Of a DNA stretch of 36,698 nucleotides, positions 1 to 6,905 are shown piece by piece. Within the stretch, counting starts at the first letter, position 1. Every line of letters starts with the position of its first letter. The stretch comes from Bacillota bacterium. Its GTDB lineage: Bacteria; Bacillota; Clostridia; Christensenellales; CAG-138. Below the pieces are notes generated by a model. The model saw only the letters and a program-made list of their open reading frames with translations. It did no database searches and had not been told where the DNA came from. A program made the position numbers and the translations under genes. The stretch spans positions 1-36,698 of the forward strand of contig JAEWCL010000016.1 in NCBI GenBank assembly GCA_023390655.1, given 5' to 3'.

Positions 1-1299
1 CAGGATGGGCAGGGGAGCCAGACCGCTTGGAACGTGTATGGAACCAACCTCATTATGCGCAACGTTGGTTCGGATTCGCTTACCTACATGTACAATGGCC
101 ATGCGGATGTGACAGCGCTGCTTGACAACAATGGCAGACTTGTTGCAACATACTATTATGATGCATTTGGCAACATCCTGGAAAAGACGGGTACCGCAGA
201 GAACAGTATCCTGTATGGCGGCTACCAGTATGATGAAGAGACGGGGCTTTATTACCTCAATGCCCGCATGTATGATCCGGTCAGCGCGCGGTTCCTCCAA
301 CAAGATAGCCATAAGGGGCAATACAATGATCCGTTAAGTCTGAATCTGTATACGTATTGCCACAACGAACCCCTGATGTACAGTGATCCCACGGGGCATA
401 GAGAAATTATTGGAACCAGTGTTGAAAAAGAAACGGAAATGGAGCGAGAACAATCGCTGCTCATGATGAACAAGGGCAGAGATGCAATATCACCTCGCTA
501 TAAGGAATATGAGAAGGCACAAATTGAAGCTGAGAAACAAACGGCAGTAGTAACAGGGAATCAAACATCATCCTCAAGAGGTTCAAGAAGCCTAGATAGT
601 CAATACAACACAGTTACACTAAAGGATATTTCCGCTGCCATAAACATAGTGAACCAGATAGAGGCGGAAATTATAATTGGAGTAGTGTATGGAGCACTAA
701 ATAGTATTGGAGTAGGATTACTTCCGGAATTTTATCATAGCAATTCACTTGCTTATAACTTGGGAAAAGCATTGGGGGATGTAGGTGTTGTAGCTGCGGG
801 AGTAATAGGATTAATCCTTGCAGCTGGTGGCACGGTTGGGGGAATCACATTGTCGGCTACAGGGGTGGGGGCTGCTATAGGAGTACCAGCAAGTACAGTA
901 AGTCTAGCTTTTGCGGGTGTTAGTTATGGCGCTCTTGCATCTGGAGCAATAAATGCTGGTAAGGATATTTCAAATGCAATAAATAATAGTTCCAATATAA
1001 CATTTGATAGCGGTACTAACGGTGCGGCAAATAAAATCCCCGACAAAGTTAAAGATGTGGCTAACAAGATTAAGTCTCAAAATGGTACTCCCCCGGAAGG
1101 ATATAAAGGAGGAGCGACATATAGAAACCAACCTATAAATGGTAGTCAAAAGTTACCTGACGGGGTCAATTACAAGGAATACGATGTAAATCCTTATTTA
1201 AAAGGTCAAAATCGAGGAACTGAACGAATTGTCATGGGCGATGATGGTTCGATTTGGTACACGAATAATCATTACGAATCATTTATAAGAATTGATTAG
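1..1299 (+). CDS. Rhs-family polymorphic toxin, C-terminal part, barnase-like RNase tip (5' partial)
   Basis: The reading frame is open from base 1, so the gene starts upstream. Up to about base 400 it encodes Rhs/YD-repeat core ending in the typical closing block (YDAFGN, GLYYLNARMYDP, then DPTGH). A variable AT-richer tip follows: a glycine/alanine-rich hydrophobic pretoxin stretch (about 760-960), then a C-terminal domain (about 1090-1296) resembling barnase/RNase N1-T1. The Glu codon at 1177, Arg codons at 1213 and 1225 and His codon at 1270 line up with barnase E73, R83, R87 and H102; the R-R spacing (4) and R-H spacing (15) are the same as in barnase. Rhs proteins release such tips to kill competing cells; here the predicted activity is RNA cleavage. 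The drop in GC after the core is usual for exchanged tips. The Rhs call is very firm and the RNase call firm. Confidence 0.9.
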   Translation, partial: QDGQGSQTAWNVYGTNLIMRNVGSDSLTYMYNGHADVTALLDNNGRLVATYYYDAFGNILEKTGTAENSILYGGYQYDEETGLYYLNARMYDPVSARFLQQDSHKGQYNDPLSLNLYTYCHNEPLMYSDPTGHREIIGTSVEKETEMEREQSLLMMNKGRDAISPRYKEYEKAQIEAEKQTAVVTGNQTSSSRGSRSLDSQYNTVTLKDISAAINIVNQIEAEIIIGVVYGALNSIGVGLLPEFYHSNSLAYNLGKALGDVGVVAAGVIGLILAAGGTVGGITLSATGVGAAIGVPASTVSLAFAGVSYGALASGAINAGKDISNAINNSSNITFDSGTNGAANKIPDKVKDVANKIKSQNGTPPEGYKGGATYRNQPINGSQKLPDGVNYKEYDVNPYLKGQNRGTERIVMGDDGSIWYTNNHYESFIRID

Positions 1300-1310
1300 G
1301 GGACACAAAG

Positions 1311-1868
1311 ATGAAAAAATATCAAGATATTATTGGCAATTTGATTAATAAAGGAATTCAATTTGATAAAGGGTTGTCATTATTGGAAAGAACAGAGATA
1401 GAGAAAAAGTTTAACATTACTTTCCCGATTGAACTTGTACGGCTGTATTCTATTGGACTGCCTGTATCAGGTGGTTTCTATGATTGGCGCAATACAAATG
1501 AAGATAATATCACCCGGATTAAAGAGGTGCTAAATATGCCACTGCAAGGGTTAATTTTTGACTTAGAGTCAAACAATTTTTGGTGTGATGAATTTGGGAA
1601 GAAACCAGAAGACATTAATGATGCTCGAAATTTGCTAGTAGAGCATTATAAGCGAGCACCTCAAATGATCCCTATATATGGACATAGATATATGCCATTT
1701 TTACCAAATGAAACAAATATACCCGTATTCTCCATAATGCAGTCAGACATTATCTATTATGGCGTAGACCTGGTTTCATATTTGGAAATTGAGTTCGGCC
1801 TTAAACAATATGGGGAGCTGATACAAACAAATGCTCGATATGTTGACTTTTGGAGTGACTTGTTATAA
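1311..1868 (+). CDS. Probable SUKH (SMI1/KNR4-like) immunity protein for the Rhs RNase tip
   Basis: A 185-residue cytoplasmic protein without signal peptide or membrane segment, starting 11 bases after the toxin stop. The order of motifs fits the SMI1/KNR4 (SUKH) superfamily: an N-terminal E-(I/L)-E-x-x-(F/L) helix with FPIELVRLY (residues 25-45), a central W-x-x-x-F-G-x-x-P motif (about 93-101), a P-I-Y-G-H-R-Y-M-P strand (about 122-132), and C-terminal Y-Y-G-x-D-L followed by E-F. SUKH proteins are well-known immunity partners of nuclease toxins. The position directly behind the tip and the shared low GC support the role. Barnase itself is blocked by barstar; this protein does not resemble barstar. 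The ribosome binding site is weak (GGGGACACAAAG), so translation may be coupled to the toxin. Confidence 0.7.
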   Translation: MKKYQDIIGNLINKGIQFDKGLSLLERTEIEKKFNITFPIELVRLYSIGLPVSGGFYDWRNTNEDNITRIKEVLNMPLQGLIFDLESNNFWCDEFGKKPEDINDARNLLVEHYKRAPQMIPIYGHRYMPFLPNETNIPVFSIMQSDIIYYGVDLVSYLEIEFGLKQYGELIQTNARYVDFWSDLL

Positions 1869-2172
1869 CCCATAAGGAGGTCGAGAATACCCAACTCTAT
1901 ACGCCACAGATGTAAAGTCGGAGGACAAGTGTTGGACGGTTCCAGATGGCTACGCCAGGAGACCTTTGTCAAGGTGATATCCGGCTAAAACGGTTTGTTG
2001 AAAGGTGTTGGTGTATCCCGAGCCCTTTCACGCTTTTCTGCAACCAAGCTATTACAAGGTGTTTTTAATCTCAAAACCCATTTGCAAACCCGCTTAAAAC
2101 ACCACAACCTAAACTTCAACTACTCACCCATGAAACCAGTTGTTTGCGGGTTAAAGCCCCATCCATCCCCAC
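1869..2172. other. Gene-free stretch between immunity gene and integrase module
   Basis: No convincing gene is seen. A good ribosome binding site (AAGGAGG at about 1873) is not followed by a usable reading frame, and short open frames on both strands have no recognisable content. It is probably a remnant of an earlier toxin tip or of element DNA. Confidence 0.4.
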
Positions 2173-2210
2173 CAATACAAAAGGCATTAAACAGGATGCC
2201 TTTTGTATTG
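2173..2210. repeat. Perfect 15-bp inverted repeat before the excisionase-like gene
   Basis: The arms 2173-2187 and 2196-2210 (arm sequence CAATACAAAAGGCAT and its complement) are perfectly complementary around an 8-base loop. It ends 8 bases before the ATG at 2219. It may be an operator or an attenuating hairpin for the recombination module, or a terminator lacking a clear U-run on the plus strand. Confidence 0.6.
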
Positions 2211-2218
2211 TCCCCAAA

Positions 2219-2392
2219 ATGAAGGGCTTGAAGCTGCGTGAAGAAAAAAGCCGCAGTGCAAGCGTTCGCAAAGCATATGCCCTTTGCGAAAGCGCGGATG
2301 AATTCAAAGTAATTCGGTTAGGCAAGCGTTGCATTCGAATCCATAAGGAATCATTTGACAAATGGTTCAATGGAATGCAAAACACTTCCTAA
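2219..2392 (+). CDS. Small excisionase-like helix-turn-helix protein
   Basis: A 57-residue protein (a TTG start at 2144 would add 25 residues and run through the hairpin). The C-terminal half has the pattern of MerR-like/excisionase DNA-binding proteins: a short recognition helix, then V-I-R-L-G-K-R-C-I-R-I-H-K-E-S-F-D-K-W-F, where a wing with R-L/I-G is followed by 'I-x-K-x-x-F-x-x-W'. It lies 27 bases before the tyrosine recombinase, the usual place for an excisionase that steers excision of the element. There is no good ribosome binding site at either start, so the true start is uncertain and the gene may be truncated. Confidence 0.55.
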   Translation: MKGLKLREEKSRSASVRKAYALCESADEFKVIRLGKRCIRIHKESFDKWFNGMQNTS

Positions 2393-2419
2393 GTTACACC
2401 AAAGAAAGGAGAGGCTATT

Positions 2420-3916
2420 ATGGCAACATATAAAATCAGGGGAAATTCCCATAATGTCATCTACACTTATAAAGCACAGGACGGTATGCACAAACATCAT
2501 TGGGAGAGTTACACGACCGAACTGGAGGCGATGCAGCGGAAAACCTATATAGATTACCTGCAAAAGAACAAGCGGCAGGACGAGCTTCTACAGGCCGTTA
2601 AAGAGTACACAGAAAAGCGCGCCGAGGAACGCAGGGCACAGGAAACAGCCTACACGGCCTCAGAAGGCGTCTCTGTGGCTCCGGCGAATCCGGACAACAC
2701 CGACAAGACCTACCGGGAGTTTGCGGAAAAGTGGCTGCCTTTCCATGCACGAAAGGAACGGCTTTCGCCCAATTCCTATGACAGTTACAGCGGAAACCTG
2801 AAAGTTCATATTCTTCCGTACTTTGGCGATAGGATCATGAGCGCGATAACGTCGGAGGACGTGGACAACTTCATAGACCATTTGAGCAGGAAGCCTTGCA
2901 GAGGGTCTAAGAGCTTCCATAAGAACCCGGATGAAATCCCTACGCTTAGCTCCGCTACGATCAAAAAGTGCTATACGATCCTGATGGCAGGGTTTCCGGT
3001 AGCCAAGCAATGGCGGTATGTTACGGAAATTCCGTCCACAAAGGCTCCTGCAGAGAAAACCCAAAAGCGCAGGGCGTGGGAGCCGAAGCAGGTTTACGCG
3101 GCTCATGTAGGAATGGAGGATGATAAGCTGCTTCACTTGGCGGTACATCTCGCGTTCGTGTGCTCCCTCCGCGCGGGAGAAACGGCAGGTATCGATGCAA
3201 GGAAGATCGACTTCCATGACAGGAGCTTCTGGGTTACACAGGAGGTACAGCGTGTTTCGGACACAGCGCTATCGGTCATCCCGCGTAACGAGATCATTTG
3301 GATATTCCCCAAGACGGTGCCCAGTGCAAAAAGCAGCCTGATACTGAAAGGCCCTAAAACCGAGGGAAGCGTCCGCAAGCAGTACCTTACAACCCCACTG
3401 CTGCTTAAGATCAGGGACAGGCTGAACCAGATCAAAAGCAACAAGGAGTTTTTCGGTGAGGAGTACCACGATTTCGGCCTACTTATTTGCCAGCCCGACG
3501 GGAAGCCGATTGATCCGAAGTCGCTTAACAAGTCGTTCAAGCGATGGCAAGCCAATATGAAGATTGAGAATCAGATCGAATTTCAGGGGTTAAGAAAATT
3601 CGGACAGATGCACAAAGTGCGATTGCCCAGGAACAATTACCAGCTTGTGGCTGAAAATAGCGGTCAATCCCCGGAAGTGCTGATGAGCAACTATAACGAG
3701 GCTTTGGATTCCGAGAAGAGGACGCTCTCCCTCATGGTCGAAACCAACTTCTATCCACAGAAAAGCGCAGAGAGTGTAAAAGCTTCTCAACAAGGGAATG
3801 AGGTTGACGCCATGCTGCAGGCAATTCAAAACAACCCCGAGCTATCCATGCAGATTTTGCAGACATTGCTGCTCGGTGCAGTCCATGCGAAACAGGACAT
3901 TGTTTTGAATTTGTAG
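2420..3916 (+). CDS. Tyrosine recombinase (integrase) of an integrated element
   Basis: A 498-residue protein with a strong ribosome binding site (AAAGGAGAGG). An N-terminal arm-type region (1-90) is followed by a core-binding SAM-like domain (about 95-155, TYREFAEKWL...LSPNSYDSY) and a C-terminal catalytic domain. The first catalytic Arg lies in C-S-L-R-A-G-E. Box II reads Q-G-L-R-K instead of H-x-L-R-H, and the later G-H is G-Q (NSGQSPEVLMSNY); the nucleophilic Tyr in SNY is present. The family catalyses site-specific integration and excision. The gene stops about 165 bases from the 3' end of tRNA-Thr, the classic layout of an element sitting in a tRNA gene. The Gln replacements occur in the usual His positions, so catalytic efficiency cannot be read from sequence. 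Confidence 0.9.
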   Translation: MATYKIRGNSHNVIYTYKAQDGMHKHHWESYTTELEAMQRKTYIDYLQKNKRQDELLQAVKEYTEKRAEERRAQETAYTASEGVSVAPANPDNTDKTYREFAEKWLPFHARKERLSPNSYDSYSGNLKVHILPYFGDRIMSAITSEDVDNFIDHLSRKPCRGSKSFHKNPDEIPTLSSATIKKCYTILMAGFPVAKQWRYVTEIPSTKAPAEKTQKRRAWEPKQVYAAHVGMEDDKLLHLAVHLAFVCSLRAGETAGIDARKIDFHDRSFWVTQEVQRVSDTALSVIPRNEIIWIFPKTVPSAKSSLILKGPKTEGSVRKQYLTTPLLLKIRDRLNQIKSNKEFFGEEYHDFGLLICQPDGKPIDPKSLNKSFKRWQANMKIENQIEFQGLRKFGQMHKVRLPRNNYQLVAENSGQSPEVLMSNYNEALDSEKRTLSLMVETNFYPQKSAESVKASQQGNEVDAMLQAIQNNPELSMQILQTLLLGAVHAKQDIVLNL

Positions 3917-3968
3917 CATGATTTTAAGCAATAAAATGGGAGCGAATATACAAAAGGAGGCGAAATTT

Positions 3969-4088
3969 ATGCAATGGACAACAGGCGTTTTGTTAGCAGG
4001 AAACAGCGAATTATTAGCAGAAAAGGAAAGCGGCTTTCCATCCGTCAAGACCGAAAAGCCGCTAACCACAAGGGTTCTTTGGAGCTGA
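3969..4088 (+). CDS. Possible 39-residue protein of unknown function reaching into the tRNA 3' end
   Basis: An ATG at 3969 follows a very good ribosome binding site (AAAAGGAGGCGAAATTT). It encodes 39 residues starting MQWTTGVLLAG and stops with TGA at 4086-4088, inside the acceptor end of the tRNA-Thr gene on the other strand. No family is recognised. The same DNA carries an inverted repeat that looks like the tRNA terminator on the minus strand, which argues against protein coding. Existence of the protein is uncertain. Confidence 0.3.
   Translation: MQWTTGVLLAGNSELLAEKESGFPSVKTEKPLTTRVLWS
4021..4063 (-). terminator. Probable terminator of tRNA-Thr
   Basis: The inverted repeat AGCGGCTTT (4029-4037) / AAAGCCGCT (4055-4063) is followed on the minus strand by TTCCTTTTC. 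It lies 17 bases beyond the tRNA 3' end, as expected for a tRNA terminator. Confidence 0.5.
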
Positions 4089-4155
4089 TGAGCAGATTCG
4101 AACTGCCTACCTCCTCATTACCAATGAGGTGCTCTACCGACTGAGCTACATCAGC
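4080..4155 (-). tRNA. tRNA-Thr(GGT)
   Basis: Read on the minus strand, a full cloverleaf is seen: acceptor stem GCTGATG/CATCAGC, D-loop AGTCGGTAGA, anticodon arm CCTCA-TTGGTAA-TGAGG with anticodon GGT, T-loop TTCGAAT, discriminator T and encoded CCA (4080-4082). The 3' end faces the integrase gene, which suggests that this is the attachment site of the element to the left. Its anticodon and 3' UCCA both match the thrS T-box leader at 8847-9087. Confidence 0.97.
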
Positions 4156-4247
4156 ATGTCTGTTTTTCAGGGCAACGATGATATTATAACGAAACCGGGG
4201 GCGGTTTGCAAGCCCTTTTTTCTTGGATACCGGGCAGCAGTCACAGC

Positions 4248-4283
4248 AAAAAAGGGAGCGCGGGCATTGCCCGCGCTCCCTTT
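4248..4283 (-). terminator. Rho-independent terminator of the 4310-6643 operon
   Basis: A perfect 15-bp stem (4251-4265 / 4269-4283) with a 3-base loop, followed on the minus strand by TTTTTT. It lies 27 bases beyond the stop codon of the transglutaminase-like gene. Confidence 0.92.
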
Positions 4284-4309
4284 GCAGCCCTGGTGGGATA
4301 AAAGCGCCG

Positions 4310-5743
4310 TTAGTTGCTCATGGGCAGGATATCGAGCTTCTTTGCAAGGTCGCAATCCAGTACATAGCACTGTCCCAGCGAGTAATCCGCAGTACCGTCG
4401 ATATATCCCTGCCACTGATCCTTGGACAAGAATGCAACCGTGTTATCCCACGCTTTTTCGGTCATATCCATAGGGAGCGTCGTCGTTTCAATCAGGAAAT
4501 AGTCTCCGGTGCCGGGCCAGGTTTCCACAGCGACCTGCGCGTGCCCCGGCGGGAAGATCAGCATCACATGCATGCCTGCGGACTGTAATGCAGACGCCAT
4601 GAGGAGCGACGTTTCAATACAGATGCCGCTCTGGGTCTTCATGACATCATCGGGCAGCATCACGCGCTGCTGCGCCTCATTGCTGATGGAGAAAGCCGCG
4701 TTGTTGTAGCGGACCAGCGCAATATCGCTCATGGCGCCCTGTATGGCCACTGCCTGCACCCACGTATTCCACATAGGATTTTCCCAAATGCCATAGTCCT
4801 GATAGCCGACAATGGAGTTGGCGCTGCCCTCGGAAATATAGGCCAGATAATCCACCGCTTGCCGCTTGAGCTCCAATACGCTCTGCGCCTCCGGCGTCAT
4901 CCATGCAAGGATGTTGTCGATGTTGCTTTCTCCCATTTCGGGAGACCACCAGACGGCGTCGTATTTGCTCATGATGCGGATGTTGCGGCTTTCCTGCAGC
5001 AGTACCGCGTTTGTATCAAGGTCCTTTACGGAAAGCACGACCTGCGCATCCTTTTCGGAATTGAGATTCAGCTCACTTGTCAAAAGCGGGGGGTGGACGT
5101 CGATCTTTGTAATCTGACGGCTGAGCGTTACCGTCTGCTCATATGGCTGGGTAAAGCCCGGAATTTCTACACGCAGCAGCACGTCACGTTCGCCGACTTC
5201 ATTGGTGCCCGTAAAGGTGACGACAGCGTCTAATGTCCTGTACAGGGAAGGGAAGATCGTTTCCTGCACAGTATAGTTGATTTCCGGCTTGGTGGCTGCG
5301 CGAAAATCCGTATAGGCCACATCCGGCAGTTTGGACTGCCCTCCGCCCAGCAGCAGCACTGCGGCAACGGCCGCTGCGGCGACCACGCCCACGGCGATGA
5401 GGATTGCCGGCAGATTGGAACGCTTTTTTTGCGCCGGTGGGGCAATCATAATGGGGATGTTTGCGCCGGGCGCGTAAATCGGCGGTTGGGGGGCCGGTAC
5501 GGTACTGATGGGCTGCTGCGGAACGGGTACGATCCGCTCCTGCACAGGCTGTGCGGCAACAGGAACGGGCTCAGGTTCCGGGGCAGCAGGGGGATACGGG
5601 TCAGGCTGTTCTACAACGGGCACGGAAGACACGATCTCCGGCTCCGTTTCGGCGTGGGCCGCCTGCTGCGCTATGGGCGCGCCGCAGCTGGGGCAGAATT
5701 TGCCGGTTTCCGGCAACCGGCTGCCGCAATTCGTGCAATGCAT
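4310..5743 (-). CDS. Membrane-anchored zinc-ribbon protein with transglutaminase-like domain
   Basis: A 477-residue protein. It begins with a zinc ribbon of two C-x-x-C knuckles (MHCTNC ... FCPSC, residues 3-21), then a proline-rich linker (about 30-110), one membrane segment (about 112-136) after a K-K-R stop signal, and a large extracytoplasmic part. Near the C terminus is a transglutaminase-like core: Cys in S-G-I-C-I-E-T-S-L-L, His in G-H-A-Q-V-A-V-E and an acidic residue in L-I-E-T-T. The zinc ribbon would sit in the cytoplasm and the peptidase/transglutaminase-like domain outside. The start is set by GGAGGGAACGAT before ATG; the ribosome binding site overlaps the stop of the upstream lipoprotein gene, so the two are translationally coupled. 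Substrate unknown. Confidence 0.75.
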   Translation of the reverse strand: MHCTNCGSRLPETGKFCPSCGAPIAQQAAHAETEPEIVSSVPVVEQPDPYPPAAPEPEPVPVAAQPVQERIVPVPQQPISTVPAPQPPIYAPGANIPIMIAPPAQKKRSNLPAILIAVGVVAAAAVAAVLLLGGGQSKLPDVAYTDFRAATKPEINYTVQETIFPSLYRTLDAVVTFTGTNEVGERDVLLRVEIPGFTQPYEQTVTLSRQITKIDVHPPLLTSELNLNSEKDAQVVLSVKDLDTNAVLLQESRNIRIMSKYDAVWWSPEMGESNIDNILAWMTPEAQSVLELKRQAVDYLAYISEGSANSIVGYQDYGIWENPMWNTWVQAVAIQGAMSDIALVRYNNAAFSISNEAQQRVMLPDDVMKTQSGICIETSLLMASALQSAGMHVMLIFPPGHAQVAVETWPGTGDYFLIETTTLPMDMTEKAWDNTVAFLSKDQWQGYIDGTADYSLGQCYVLDCDLAKKLDILPMSN

Positions 5744-5755
5744 ATCGTTCCCTCC

Positions 5756-6643
5756 TTAGGCGATGGCCGCGTTGAGGACGGCGATGTTTTTGAGAAGCTC
5801 TTCCCGCATTTGCGCGGCACGCCCGGTGAGGCGGTCGGCAGTCTGCTGAAACTGCAGGGAAAAATCTTCGTCCAGCCTGCGGTCTCCCTGATCGATCAGT
5901 TTGGAAATACGCTCTGAGCGGTAGACGCTTGAAGAGAGACGGAGCACGTCTCCCATCTGTACGGCAATGGAGAAATCCTGGCTGAAGCTTTGCATTTCAT
6001 CAATACGGAGTACCAGTGCGTCATGGCTGCTTTTCATAAACGGCGGGCAGGCAACGTCCTTTAGCGCCTTCTGCGTCTGGGTGATGATCTGAGAGAGCTG
6101 CCCTGCCATTAAGGCGTAGTCCGTATAACCGGTCGTGCTTTCCGCGTAGGCGAACTCTTCAAAGGGCTTGAGCGCCTCGCGCATTTCAAAATAATAGTCA
6201 AACATGGTTTTCATATCCGCGGCAGAAAGCCTCAGATCAGTGAGATATTGCGTATAGACGCCGGCAGTCTGATCAAAGGCATCCTGTCCCGCGGGCGTTG
6301 CGGGTGTAAAAGAGGATGCAATGGTCTCAAGCACTTGTATTTGCTGCGAAGGCTCGTCGTATTTTTCCTCTACGTCCTTATCGTCGCTATCGCCGCGATC
6401 AAAGGTGGTACCGTTTTTGATCGCCTTGTCGTAATCCGCCCAGTGTTGCTTGGAATCTTCTATCTGCCAGTTGCAGATTTCTACAAGCCGGGCGGAAATG
6501 TCCTCTGTTGCAAGTATGTTTTCCTGCATGGTCGATAAATCATTGCCTATTTGCGCATATGCGTTGCCCGCACAGCCTGAAATAAGCGCAAGGAAAACAG
6601 GGAGCAGTATGGCAAGTCTCGAAAATCGTCTTCTTTTTTCCAT
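5756..6643 (-). CDS. Putative lipoprotein, helical, unknown function
   Basis: A 295-residue protein starting MEKRRRFSR with a signal peptide and a lipobox (L-I-S-G-C, Cys at about 24), so it is predicted to be anchored on the outer face of the membrane. The mature part is almost wholly predicted alpha-helical, rich in Q, D and A, with no recognised domain. The start at 6643 is chosen because it follows GGAGAG with 9-base spacing and opens the signal peptide; the longer reading frame to 6718 adds a non-signal extension. Its stop is 12 bases before the zinc-ribbon/transglutaminase-like gene, so the pair forms one operon and may act together at the cell surface. Confidence 0.7.
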   Translation of the reverse strand: MEKRRRFSRLAILLPVFLALISGCAGNAYAQIGNDLSTMQENILATEDISARLVEICNWQIEDSKQHWADYDKAIKNGTTFDRGDSDDKDVEEKYDEPSQQIQVLETIASSFTPATPAGQDAFDQTAGVYTQYLTDLRLSAADMKTMFDYYFEMREALKPFEEFAYAESTTGYTDYALMAGQLSQIITQTQKALKDVACPPFMKSSHDALVLRIDEMQSFSQDFSIAVQMGDVLRLSSSVYRSERISKLIDQGDRRLDEDFSLQFQQTADRLTGRAAQMREELLKNIAVLNAAIA

Positions 6644-6733
6644 GCGTTCCACTCTCCTTGTTCCGTACCGAATTACATGTCTGCACATTGGATAAATCGT
6701 AACAAATCTATGTACCAAATGTGAACATACCTT

Positions 6734-6762
6734 ATTATAAGACGGAGATGGGGGGGTGAAAA
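6734..6762 (-). promoter_or_regulatory. Sigma-A-like promoter of the lipoprotein operon
   Basis: TTTTCA and TATAAT are separated by 17 bases on the minus strand. The predicted start of transcription is near 6727, about 85 bases before the lipoprotein ATG. Confidence 0.55.
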
Positions 6763-6840
6763 CAACTACAACAAATGATATTTGGGCGTTTTCCCCCTAG
6801 AACACATGAGCGTGTTCAGGGTTGCGCGCTTGTAATTGAA

Positions 6841-6874
6841 AAACCGTTCCGGCATGTTGATGCCGGAACGGTTT
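6841..6874 (-). terminator. Terminator of thrS
   Basis: A 14-bp stem AAACCGTTCCGGCA / TGCCGGAACGGTTT with a 6-base loop and T-rich flank on the minus strand, 31 bases beyond the thrS stop. Confidence 0.85.
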
Positions 6875-6905
6875 TCAAAATTGTACGGCGCCTCTAAGCG
6901 CAAGA

